The notes under the pieces are model-generated. The model saw only the letters and a program-made list of their open reading frames with translations. It ran no database searches and was not told the DNA's origin. Below, piece by piece: positions 1 through 7,587 of a stretch of 21,481 nucleotides of DNA. Source of the DNA: CAYLNH01 sp964384625. Lineage in GTDB: Bacteria; Verrucomicrobiota; Lentisphaeria; JABSQK01. Position 1 is the first letter of the stretch. Each line of letters starts with the position of its first letter. The stretch is from the NCBI GenBank assembly GCA_964384625.1, contig CAYLNH010000110.1, positions 1-21,481 of the forward strand, given 5' to 3'. Position numbers and translations under genes: made by a program.

Positions 1-244
1 GCCGCCATCTTACGAGAGAAGAAATGACCGAAGAACTCGGTACTGTCAAGTTCTCTACAGTCTTGGTCCGACACGAAAATGCTTCGGCAATCCTCTTGTC
101 GGTCCAGTTGGGACCATCGGCGTCGGCTTTCAGCAGCACTTGTGCGCGCCGTACTTTCTCCGATGTGCCCTTGAGTTTCTTCACGACCTGCCGGAGTACT
201 TCTCTTTCTTCGGCCGAGAGACGAACAATGTACCTTTTCTCCAT
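1..244 (-). pseudogene. IS630-family transposase, N-terminal fragment
   Basis: Reading leftwards from the ATG at 244-242, an open frame starts MEKRYIVRLSAEEREVL and continues through a helix-turn-helix region ending in CRTKTVENL (about residues 58-66). This is the typical N-terminal DNA-binding part of IS630-type transposases: Arg/Lys-rich, 'RRAQVLLKAD', then 'W(T)DKRIAEAF'. After residue 66 the residues (TVPSSSVISS...) no longer look like the expected helix, where a run such as RRRFVEEG usually follows. The reading therefore probably leaves the native frame or crosses a deletion junction near position 50. The frame stays open to the window edge. No catalytic DDE domain is visible. Family assignment is by motif recognition; whether it is a true remnant or continues intact outside the window is uncertain. 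Confidence 0.7.
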
Positions 245-327
245 GATATGAGCCCTCCATGCTCATAGCAACATGGAGCAACACGCACCGCAATTCAATC
301 CTAAGATTTAATCTTGACACAGCACTA
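245..327 (-). mobile_element. Putative IS630-type element end with TA junction
   Basis: The 80 bases upstream of the transposase start contain AAGATTTAATCTT (303-315, a perfect 13-base palindrome) followed by GACACAGCAC and then TA at 326-327. IS630/Tc1-type elements insert at TA dinucleotides, so 326-327 is a reasonable outer boundary. Only one end is in the window, so the terminal inverted repeat cannot be matched to its partner. Confidence 0.45.
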
Positions 328-360
328 GAGCGTTTTAAGCTATTCTGTAGCCGCCACTCC

Positions 361-449
361 TCACGCTGAAGGCGTGATAGTCTTGAGCCTGGGGTTGGCG
401 AAGCCTACCCCAGGATGGGGGGAGATACGGTTCAACGCTGAAGGCGTTG
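361..449. repeat. Cluster of palindromic repeat modules
   Basis: Three hairpin modules lie in 89 bases. TCACGC-TGAAG-GCGTGA is at 361-377. CCTGGGGT-T-GGC-GAA-GCC-T-ACCCCAGG, a long nearly perfect palindrome, is at 388-414. CAACGC-TGAAG-GCGTTG is at 433-449. The first and third share the 11-base core CGCTGAAGGCG with covarying outer arms (TCA/TGA versus CAA/TTG). No convincing gene covers the region. This architecture resembles short interspersed palindromic repeats common in planctomycete-like genomes, but copy number cannot be judged from one window. The rest of 330-690 shows only a 7-bp GC-rich hairpin at 606-625. Confidence 0.6.
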
Positions 450-690
450 TAGTAGGCCCTGCCGTGTCAGCGGCTATAGTTCTTTTGGGAAATGCTATAA
501 TTGTTCATCACTCGTTTCTGGTGCATGCCGTTTGTCTCCGCAAGCAGCACGCCGACCCTGGCTGGTACTCATGAACGGTCGAGTAAACGCCCATGTCTGA
601 CACTCCGCCCGGCACAGCCCGGGCGATCTTTTCGCGGCCGGTGCAGCTCAGTGCCGGCAGCCAAACAGTCTGTGGCCGTAGTGTTCCGGG

Positions 691-2982
691 TCAGCAGTAG
701 ACCTTGACGACGCTGCGGGCGGGAAGGCGGACCGCGATGTCTCTGGCGCCTTTGCCGTTGACTACCTTGCCTTTGGCGTCGATAATGATGTGCGGCGTCC
801 GGGCCGGTTTGGTCGGGAACGTCAGAGACGTCTTAATCGTCCGCTTGGTCGGGTTCCAGACGTGGGCTTCGCACTGATCGTCCGGGCCGTAGTCGTAATG
901 GGCGGCATCGGGGACAATGGCGATGACGCGGTCGTCGCCGACGCGGGCGAGGCCGCCGCCGAAGGTGAGGTAATTCATCAGCGGCTCAACGCCCTGATAC
1001 GGCGCCTGCATGGTCTGGTCCCACGGGTTTTCATAGGCGATGTAGCCGCCGCGCATGTAGATCTCGCGTTCGTTGGGGAATTCGTCGACCGGCACGAAGA
1101 AACGATTGCCGTCGGGATCGTAGACGCGTTTATGGGTCCGCGCCGCCGGCAGCATGCACAGGCCGGTGCGGGCGGCGAGAAAGACAATGTCGTAGTAGGC
1201 GGCGATGGCCGGGACTTTGTTGAGGATGGCCGCCACGCCGCGGATGCCTTCGAGCGATTCCAGCGGGGGCATTTCCGCCAGCTGATCGCGGCCGCAAGTA
1301 CCGCCGTTGGCCCAGCCGCGCGTGTCCATGTCGGCGATCGGAGAGGCGTTCGCCGTCGCGTAGCAAAGGGCCAGGTTGTAGTTTGTGAAGCGTTGGGCGC
1401 ACTCGAGAAAGGTATCGCGTCCGGTAAGTTCAGCGGCCAGAATATTGGCCAGCACGGCGCGGCCCGGGCCGAGGGCGCGGATCTGCTGGCCCGCCTGGCA
1501 CCAGCCTTCCATGGGGCCGCAGCCGAAACGCCAGAACTTGCCGTCCAGCTGGCGGTTCACGACCTGCAGAATGCCGAGGCCCTGCTTGACGACCTTGTCG
1601 TCGTCGAAAACGCTGCCGGCCAGGAGCAGCATCTCCGCCAGCATCGCCAGCGTGCCGAAGTCGCCGTTGACGTTCCGCCCGGCGCTGTCGCCGGCCAGGA
1701 CCTTCATGATCTTCCGCAGGAACCCGCGGATCTGCCGCTGCAGTTTCTTCGGCGTCGGACTGGCGTTCTCCAGCGTGCGGACACAGGGGTTGATGACAAA
1801 GGGCAGACTGCCGATGTTGTTGACTTTCGCCGACATCTCGCCGACGGCGCCGGCGTGTTTGTCGGCCAGCCGACAGACGCGTTCGGCCAGTTTGCTGTTG
1901 CCGGTCACCTTGGCCTGGTAGGCCAGTGGGCCGTACCATTGCTGGGCGAATCGCGCGTTGCAGCCGTAAGCGGCCGGCCGGCTGCCGTCCAGGTAGATCT
2001 TGATGCCTTCGTCTTCATTCCAGACGTTCGCATACTTCTTGCGGCGGAACATGGCCACCAGTTCGTCGTTGGCATCCTTCCAGTCGATGCCGAGGTCGCC
2101 GGCGATGTCCCAGGCTTCTACTTTGCCGTTGCTCGGGAACGTGTAATGCAGCATCCGCGACCAGCCCGCCATGAGCCACTCGTCATACGTCAGCGGGGCG
2201 ATGTCATTGCAGTAGTCGACCGTGACTTTCTGGGTCACCCGCTGGTTTTTACGGACGATGAAGTTGGGATCTTTGATCTCGCTGGACGACCAGTTGGTGC
2301 AGCCGACCAGGTACTTGTAGCCGCGGCACTCGTTGTCGCCGGTATTTCGTGTCGGGGTGGCGTACACCTCTTTGAAGGTGCAGTCGTCGTAGTGCCCCAG
2401 CACCATGATCCAGCGTTCGTTGCCGCCGTTCTTTTCTTTCACGTTGTGGGCCAGCATCGGCGCCCAGCAATGCCCCGTCTGGCGGGCGCGACGCTTGCGG
2501 TTGCAGACCCAGAGAGCGCTCTCGAGATACAGGCCGCTGATGATGTCGTCGCCCTTGTGCTTGTAGACCGGGTTCTGGCCGATGACCGTCGTTGATTCTT
2601 CGGAGTTGTCGTACTCGTACGGGCACTCAAACGACGAACCCGATTCGTAGATCTCGATGTCGCCGGTTTTCGGGACGTATACCGTTTCGACTACGAAGCC
2701 GCCGCCGTCGGCGGCCGCGGAAACGGTGACGGAGCATTCGCACGTCTGTTTGTAGTACTTGTGCCTGCCGGTGAACTGCAGGCCGTTGTCGCCGTGTTTG
2801 ACCACCTTGGTGAGCTTCGGGCGATCCACGCTGAGCGACATCCATTCGTGGTCTTTGAAGCGCAGCATCGGGCGCTTATCCAGGTAGAACCAGTCGGGAG
2901 TCCAACCGTCCGCGGTCTTCCGGAAGCGGCAGCGCTGGGCGCCGTTGGCAATCGTGGCGACGGTCTTCTTGATCTCGATCAT
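691..2982 (-). CDS. Uncharacterised 763-aa protein, GH42 operon partner
   Basis: I do not recognise a named family. The start ATG at 2982 is preceded by GGAAAGAGACGTCCT, a purine-rich ribosome-binding site. There is no signal peptide or membrane segment, so the protein is probably cytoplasmic. Residues 1 to about 250 look beta-rich, with alternating short strands and many Tyr/Trp. Residues about 265-610 look mainly helical, with repeated Trp/Gly loops (for example WANGGTCGRDQ), and the last roughly 120 residues return to beta strands. This beta, alpha-helical, beta layout occurs in (alpha/alpha)6-barrel glycoside hydrolases and polysaccharide lyases, so a carbohydrate-active enzyme is a reasonable guess. 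The gene begins only 18 bases after the stop of the GH42 beta-galactosidase, implying cotranscription and a role on the same or a related sugar. No catalytic residues can be assigned with confidence. Confidence 0.85.
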   Translation of the reverse strand: MIEIKKTVATIANGAQRCRFRKTADGWTPDWFYLDKRPMLRFKDHEWMSLSVDRPKLTKVVKHGDNGLQFTGRHKYYKQTCECSVTVSAAADGGGFVVETVYVPKTGDIEIYESGSSFECPYEYDNSEESTTVIGQNPVYKHKGDDIISGLYLESALWVCNRKRRARQTGHCWAPMLAHNVKEKNGGNERWIMVLGHYDDCTFKEVYATPTRNTGDNECRGYKYLVGCTNWSSSEIKDPNFIVRKNQRVTQKVTVDYCNDIAPLTYDEWLMAGWSRMLHYTFPSNGKVEAWDIAGDLGIDWKDANDELVAMFRRKKYANVWNEDEGIKIYLDGSRPAAYGCNARFAQQWYGPLAYQAKVTGNSKLAERVCRLADKHAGAVGEMSAKVNNIGSLPFVINPCVRTLENASPTPKKLQRQIRGFLRKIMKVLAGDSAGRNVNGDFGTLAMLAEMLLLAGSVFDDDKVVKQGLGILQVVNRQLDGKFWRFGCGPMEGWCQAGQQIRALGPGRAVLANILAAELTGRDTFLECAQRFTNYNLALCYATANASPIADMDTRGWANGGTCGRDQLAEMPPLESLEGIRGVAAILNKVPAIAAYYDIVFLAARTGLCMLPAARTHKRVYDPDGNRFFVPVDEFPNEREIYMRGGYIAYENPWDQTMQAPYQGVEPLMNYLTFGGGLARVGDDRVIAIVPDAAHYDYGPDDQCEAHVWNPTKRTIKTSLTFPTKPARTPHIIIDAKGKVVNGKGARDIAVRLPARSVVKVYC

Positions 2983-3000
2983 AGGACGTCTCTTTCCAGG

Positions 3001-4977
3001 CTATTTCGCTTTGGTCGAATTCATCTCGACGATACTGTAGTTGAACCCCGGCAGAGTCACCTGTTTGCGGTACAACGGCGCGCCGGCCAGGGTCTTGCCT
3101 TGCCGCGGCAACTGAATGGAGAGCGCCTCCCACGTGTGATTCGTGATGATCCAGATGTCGCCGCGGCGCACGAGCTGCAGGCCTTGCGGCACTTCGACGA
3201 GGTCCCGAATGCCGCCCGCCCGCAGAGCCCTGGCGACCAGCCCGCGCAGACCTTCCCGGGCCGTCTTGACGCCGCAGTAGATCGCCAGGCCGTTGCCGAA
3301 GGTGTTTTCGCAGACCGCCGGCCGGTTTTTGAACATGCCCTCCGCATAGGTGCTGATGGTCCGCGCCGTGGACGTTTCCAGCACTTCAAACCAGCCTTCC
3401 GTTCTGGCCCGGTTCAGGGCTTTGCCGCGCAGTTGATAGCTCAACTCCGGAAAGGGAGGGCGGTAGATGCTGTGCATGACATCGCAGCGGTCTTCCGCCG
3501 ACATCGTCTCCACGACGCGGGCGCCGAACATGTCGGGAAGGGCCGGATGCACGCTCTGCCGGAAACTGGCGCTGTCGGTCTTGCAGAAGGTCTTGCGCCC
3601 GGCCAGGAGCACGCCGCCGTTCTTGACGTAGTCGCGAATGTTCTCCAGGGCGTCGTCACCGACGAGCGACAGTCCGGGGGCGAGGACCAGGTCATACTTG
3701 GACAGGTCGGCGGTCGGCTCGACCATGTCGCAGATGTAGCCGAAGTCGAAGAGCGCCTGATAGAAATCCGTGGTCTCGCTCCAGTAACTGCCGTAGTACT
3801 TGTTTGTGGCCCAGTAGTTCTGGTAGGAGAAGATCATTGCCACGTTGCAGGTAACCGGCGGCAACTCGATGTGCTGCAGCGATTCCAGGATGCCGGTAAG
3901 CTCCTTGATCTCCGCCAGCTTTTCGGTCGGGGTGCCGCCCCAGTCCACGAGCCCCTGCAGATCCATTTCGTGGGCAAAGGCGCAGGACCGCCAGCGGAAC
4001 AGCGTATGGACCTCCTCGCCGTGGGCAATGGAGCTCAGGGCCTGGACGATGTTGAAGCCGGGGTAGGTCTCAACCCCGTTTTCAAACGTCCAGGTCGGCT
4101 GGCCGTTTTTTAAACTGCGCATCAGATTGCAGGCGAAACTGTTGCTGGCGAGCGTGTGCAGGAACGTGTAATTGTCCCAGCCGACAAAGTCGACATGCTT
4201 GGCCATTTCCCAGTAGTCGACTTCGTCGAAGTTCGCCATCATGTTGGTCGAGATCGGCAGTTTGCAGCCGGCATCCCGCAGCGCCTTGATCTGTTCTTCC
4301 ATAAAGTCGATGATTGTGTCGGAGTAGAACTGGCAGGCTGCCTGGCACATCTCCGGCGAGGTATTCGGATTGGCCTCCGGATCGGTACCGCGGGGGACGT
4401 GCAGGTGCTCCCAATCCCAGAAGTCGATACTCCAGAACGCGCCGCCCCAGGCTTCGTTCAGCGCTTTCAGCGACCGATATTTGCGCCGCATCGACTCCCG
4501 GAAACGCTCGTCGCAGGACGAGCAGAAACAGCGGTTGAACCCCAGTTCATTGTCGACCTGCCAGGCGATCACGTTTTTGTATTTGCCCAGTTCCTTGTGC
4601 ATCCGCACCGCAATGCGTTTGCAGTAGTTGCGATAGGTCTCGGAACTGGCGCAGTAGTGCCGTCGGCCGCCGTGGGAGGCCCGATGCCCGACCTCATCCA
4701 TCCGCACGCATTCCGGATGCCGCTGCGTCAGCCACACCGGCGGCGCCGCCGCCGGTGTGCAGAGAACGACATGCATATCGTTCTCGTCAAGCAGCTTCAT
4801 GACGCGGTGGACCCAGGCGAATTCGAACTTGCCGTTGGCCTTCTCCATCCGGCTCCAGGCAAATTCAAACAGGCGGACCGCGTCGATCCCGTTCTCTTTC
4901 ATCAAACGAATATCTTCAGCCCAGCGGCTTTCGTCCCAATGTTCCGGGTACCAGGCGACGGCAAGGTGTTTCAGCAT
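3001..4977 (-). CDS. GH42 family beta-galactosidase
   Basis: This 658-residue protein would hydrolyse terminal beta-D-galactosides (or closely related glycosides) in the cytoplasm; no signal peptide is present. The N-terminal TIM barrel begins with the GH42 signature AVAWYPEHWDESRWAEDI. The acid/base Glu lies in AWQVDNELG (E144 counting from the chosen ATG), and the likely nucleophile is the Glu of WTFENG (E299). A GH42 zinc site is visible: C109 plus C150-x-C152-x2-C155 directly after NELGFNR. A Rossmann-like trimerisation domain follows (about 380-590, with LAPGLSLVGDDALENIRDYVKNGG split around it), then a short C-terminal beta domain. I chose ATG 4977 over an in-frame TTG at 4995 because AAAGGA sits 9 bases before it. 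Length matches the family (about 650-690 aa). Substrate specificity within GH42 is not determined. It is the first gene of a pair with the 763-aa protein. Confidence 0.93.
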   Translation of the reverse strand: MLKHLAVAWYPEHWDESRWAEDIRLMKENGIDAVRLFEFAWSRMEKANGKFEFAWVHRVMKLLDENDMHVVLCTPAAAPPVWLTQRHPECVRMDEVGHRASHGGRRHYCASSETYRNYCKRIAVRMHKELGKYKNVIAWQVDNELGFNRCFCSSCDERFRESMRRKYRSLKALNEAWGGAFWSIDFWDWEHLHVPRGTDPEANPNTSPEMCQAACQFYSDTIIDFMEEQIKALRDAGCKLPISTNMMANFDEVDYWEMAKHVDFVGWDNYTFLHTLASNSFACNLMRSLKNGQPTWTFENGVETYPGFNIVQALSSIAHGEEVHTLFRWRSCAFAHEMDLQGLVDWGGTPTEKLAEIKELTGILESLQHIELPPVTCNVAMIFSYQNYWATNKYYGSYWSETTDFYQALFDFGYICDMVEPTADLSKYDLVLAPGLSLVGDDALENIRDYVKNGGVLLAGRKTFCKTDSASFRQSVHPALPDMFGARVVETMSAEDRCDVMHSIYRPPFPELSYQLRGKALNRARTEGWFEVLETSTARTISTYAEGMFKNRPAVCENTFGNGLAIYCGVKTAREGLRGLVARALRAGGIRDLVEVPQGLQLVRRGDIWIITNHTWEALSIQLPRQGKTLAGAPLYRKQVTLPGFNYSIVEMNSTKAK

Positions 4978-5387
4978 GGCAGGAAGTCCTTTCAATCAGC
5001 TGTTGTGAACGCTCATCCTGGCAAAGTACGAATATCAACTCAGCGGGCGGCCGTCGGCCGCAATCCACCTCCCGGATCTCGTGCAGAAGGATGATCTGCC
5101 GACATTCGAACGGCGGACCATGGTTGCTGCTGCATCTGTGCCTGACCGGCGGCGGCAGAGCGTCCGTTTTGTTCCAGCGTGAAGTTCGAGATCAATGGAT
5201 GAGCAGATTGGGCCCCAGCCGGTTGGGATGCCAACCCTGCACCAAGGGCAAGGCGATGCAGGATAGTAGTACGCCGGGCGGTCAAGTCAAGCCGGCAGTG
5301 ACCCGTCGGCCGCCGTTTGCCGGCTGCAGGACTCCCCCCTCCGGCGGTTCGCCGCCAGAACGGAACCGCGCCCCTGCAGGCCGGACG
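4978..5387. other. Intergenic region between divergent operons
   Basis: This stretch separates the minus-strand GH42 operon from the plus-strand operon starting at 5456. I see no convincing gene in either strand. It holds a GC-rich hairpin GGCGG-TTCG-CCGCC at 5343-5356. No sigma-70-like promoter for the GH42 operon stands out. Confidence 0.5.
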
Positions 5388-5415
5388 TTGACACCAGGCC
5401 CTGTGGGACTACATT
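5388..5415 (+). promoter_or_regulatory. Predicted sigma-70-like promoter
   Basis: A perfect -35 box TTGACA (5388-5393) is followed after 16 bases by TACATT (5410-5415, 4 of 6 matches to TATAAT). Transcription would start near 5422, about 34 bases before the small gene at 5456, and would feed the epimerase, glycosyltransferase-like and lipoprotein genes. Confidence 0.5.
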
Positions 5416-5455
5416 GGTGGCGCCTGCAAAACTCACCAGACGACGGACAAAGCAC

Positions 5456-5710
5456 ATGGACCGAGCAACCTACGACGAATACATCCGGCGCGCCGAAGCC
5501 GCGGCTGAATTAGAGGCCCAACTGATTCACGCGGTCCGGAGCTACCTGGCGATCACCTACCGCGTCGACTACTCCAATTGCGCCGTCAAGGTCGAACAGG
5601 CCGGCCCCACCATTCTGCGGGTCCAGGTCCTGCCGCCGCCGACGGCGTCAACCGGGCAGACGACCGGAATCTTCCATATTGACACCAGCCTGCTCCTGTC
5701 TGAGGGGTAG
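5456..5710 (+). CDS. Small hypothetical protein, 84 aa
   Basis: The protein begins MDRATYDEYIRRAEAAAELE, a charged Ala/Glu-rich helix. Beta-like strands follow (AVKVEQAG, TILRVQVLPPP) and it ends with SLLLSEG. There is no signal peptide or membrane helix. I do not recognise the family. Reasons to believe it: it sits directly downstream of a TTGACA promoter, it ends 16 bases before the epimerase start, and its amino acid composition is balanced. The ribosome-binding site is weak (GGACAAAGCAC before ATG). An upstream in-frame start at 5414 would lie inside the predicted promoter and leader, so ATG 5456 is preferred. Confidence 0.6.
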   Translation: MDRATYDEYIRRAEAAAELEAQLIHAVRSYLAITYRVDYSNCAVKVEQAGPTILRVQVLPPPTASTGQTTGIFHIDTSLLLSEG

Positions 5711-5726
5711 TGTCGGAAGGAAACCT

Positions 5727-6749
5727 GTGGTGAATTGGGGTAGAGAACGGGTCCTGGTGACCGGCGGCGCCAGTTTCATCGGCAGTCATCTGGTGGAACG
5801 GCTGGTCGGCGAAGGCGCGAGAGTGCGCGTTGCCGACAACCTTTCGAGCGGCCGCTTGAGCCATTTGGCGGCGGTGATCGATGATGTCGAATTCCTCGAA
5901 GGAGATCTGCGCGACCGCTCGTTCGCCGATCGGGCATCGACCGGCTGCAGTACGGTGTTTCACCTGGCGGCAGATCACGGCGGGCGCGGCTACATCGCAG
6001 CCAACCCGGCAAACTGCGTCACCAACATGGCACTGGACAATATCGTCTTCGAAACCGCCCACCGAAACGGCGTTGAACGGATCACCTTTGCCAGTTCAGC
6101 CTGTGTTTATCCGACCCACCTCCAGCGGCTGAAAGTCCTGTTGCGCGAAGACATGGTTTCCTTCGACGAGCCGGGAGGCGCGTTTGCCGACGAGGAATAC
6201 GGCTGGGCCAAGCTGATGGGAGAGCTTTCGTTGCGCGCGTACCACCGCCAGCACAAGATTAGCGCCGCGTCGGTTCGGATCTTCACCGCCTATGGCCCGC
6301 GCGAAAACGAGACGCATGCGATCATCGCCTTGATCGCAAAGGCCTTCATCCGGCAATCTCCCTTCGAAATCTGGGGGGACGGACAGCAGACGCGCAACTT
6401 CACCTACGTCGACGACGTCGTCGACGGCCTGGTTCGAGCCTGCGGACATATCGAGGACGGCAGCGCCGTCAACGCCGGAACGCAGCAGTTCATCGGTTTG
6501 ACGGACGCCGCGCAGGCGATCTTCGATATTCTCGGTTGGCACCCCCCGGACGGCATCGCCTATCTGTCGCAGCAACCCGTCGGCGTGCTGCACCGGGCCG
6601 CGGACCGTTCGCGCGCGGCACGGTGCACCGGTTGGCGGCCGCAATACACCTTCGAGCACGGCCTGCGGCAGACGATTGCCTGGTATGCCGAAAACCACGA
6701 CCCGACGCAGGTGCGGGCGAACCTGCAGCAATTGCTGGTTTCCCGCTGA
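5727..6749 (+). CDS. NAD-dependent epimerase, GDP-mannose-3,5-epimerase-like
   Basis: An extended short-chain dehydrogenase/reductase of 340 residues that would epimerise or dehydrate a nucleotide sugar in the cytoplasm. The NAD-binding glycine motif is VTGGASFIGSHL (about residues 11-22). The active site has Ser in FASSACVYP (S123/S124) and Y158-x3-K162 in EYGWAKLMGE. Two stretches resemble GDP-mannose 3,5-epimerase: LAADHGGRGYI (80-90) and SSACVYP, whose Cys126 matches the catalytic Cys of that enzyme. The second catalytic Lys of that family is not evident after YGPRENETHA, so the exact reaction is open (a UDP-sugar 4-epimerase is possible). Start: GTG at 5727 (or 5730), preceded by GGAAGGAAA at 5715-5723. 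An upstream TTG at 5679 lies inside the preceding gene and lacks such a site. The stop overlaps the next start (TGATG), so the two genes are translationally coupled. Confidence 0.9.
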   Translation: MVNWGRERVLVTGGASFIGSHLVERLVGEGARVRVADNLSSGRLSHLAAVIDDVEFLEGDLRDRSFADRASTGCSTVFHLAADHGGRGYIAANPANCVTNMALDNIVFETAHRNGVERITFASSACVYPTHLQRLKVLLREDMVSFDEPGGAFADEEYGWAKLMGELSLRAYHRQHKISAASVRIFTAYGPRENETHAIIALIAKAFIRQSPFEIWGDGQQTRNFTYVDDVVDGLVRACGHIEDGSAVNAGTQQFIGLTDAAQAIFDILGWHPPDGIAYLSQQPVGVLHRAADRSRAARCTGWRPQYTFEHGLRQTIAWYAENHDPTQVRANLQQLLVSR

Positions 6750-7534
6750 TGGATCTCGACGCGTTCACATCGGCCTGCCAGGCGTTTATCTTCAACTGGC
6801 CGGGCGTCAGTGAGAATGCCAGAAGACTCCAGCGGCAGTTCGCCGATCTCGGTGTGGATATCCACGTTGTCAACAGTGACGAGTCGGAGGACGACAACGG
6901 CTTGCCGAACTGGGTGAACATCGGCGATTCCGGCTACATGGTGCAGCAGTATGCCAAGGCCCGGGAGCTTTTCAGCCGTACGTACTTTCTGGGGATGTTT
7001 GCCGACATCTACGACGTCGAAGCGGAACTGATCCTCAAACGAGCCTGCCATGTCTTCAGCACGTATGATTGCGGGGCATACGCCCCGAACATCGACTTCA
7101 TGGCCTGGAACTTTCGACGACGAAGCCTGCCGAAATTGGAGAAACATCTGTATGAAGTCCCCAATGCCGAAAGCCTCTTGACCTTCATCCATCGCGATGT
7201 GCTGACGGAGCTCGTCCTTGACCCGGAGAAATACCGGATCGGCTGGGGCATTGATTTTGTCGTCAGTTTCCTGGCCGATCAGCAGGGGAAGAAGGTCATC
7301 CGCGACTACATCACGACAGTGACGCATCCGCGGGGCAAGGGCTATTCGAACGCAGCGGCGGCGGCCGAGATGGAGCAATTCATCAACGATCGCGATCCGG
7401 CCACGGCAGCAAAGCTGTGGGACTGGATTGCCGCCGCCCGGAAGCTCCGGGTCCGCCGCCGCCGGCAACGGTTCCGGAAGTACTGGCGTTCGGCTCTGGC
7501 GCCGGTCCGGGGCTTGTTCGGACAACATGATTGA
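6749..7534 (+). CDS. Putative GT-A-like glycosyltransferase
   Basis: The ATG at 6749 overlaps the TGA of the epimerase gene, so translation is coupled. The 261-residue protein has no signal peptide. Its order of elements resembles a GT-A glycosyltransferase: an N-terminal strand-helix-strand (QAFIFNWPGVSENARRL, then GVDIHVVNSDES); a central hydrophobic strand ending in acidic residues (YFLGMFADIYDVE, near residues 79-91), where the metal-binding DxD usually lies; an IGWGIDF segment like the ED/GxD region; and a late THPRGKGYS with a possible metal-ligand His. A very basic tail (RKLRVRRRRQRFRKY) could contact the membrane. The family is not one I can name; the assignment rests on topology and on pairing with a nucleotide-sugar epimerase. 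An alternative is another Rossmann-like protein of unknown function. Confidence 0.8.
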   Translation: MDLDAFTSACQAFIFNWPGVSENARRLQRQFADLGVDIHVVNSDESEDDNGLPNWVNIGDSGYMVQQYAKARELFSRTYFLGMFADIYDVEAELILKRACHVFSTYDCGAYAPNIDFMAWNFRRRSLPKLEKHLYEVPNAESLLTFIHRDVLTELVLDPEKYRIGWGIDFVVSFLADQQGKKVIRDYITTVTHPRGKGYSNAAAAAEMEQFINDRDPATAAKLWDWIAAARKLRVRRRRQRFRKYWRSALAPVRGLFGQHD

Positions 7535-7587
7535 ATCGGCTGCGGCGATCGGGTAGATTGCAGGAACCCAAAACGGGAGGACCGGTG

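Noticed and set aside
24..251. Plus-strand open frame at the left edge
   Set aside because: The opposite strand encodes a recognisable IS630 N-terminal domain; the plus reading is Ser/Thr-rich and featureless.
606..625. Hairpin CGCCCGG...CCGGGCG with ATCTTTT after it on the plus strand
   Set aside because: There is no plus-strand gene ending here; on the minus strand, where the 763-aa gene ends, there is no U-tract. It may still act as a weak end signal but was not called.
790..2595. Long plus-strand open frame opposite the 763-aa gene
   Set aside because: It is antisense to a well-supported gene with a ribosome-binding site and operon context. Its protein is unusually rich in Val, Ala, Gly and Asp without motifs, as expected for a shadow in GC-rich DNA.
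2761..5094. Plus-strand open frames opposite the GH42 gene
   Set aside because: They are antisense to a protein with clear GH42 catalytic and zinc motifs; their sequences show no domain.
4978..5455. CRISPR array or tRNA in the larger intergenic gaps
   Set aside because: No regularly spaced direct repeats and no cloverleaf or T-loop signature (GGTTCGANTCC) could be found by eye.
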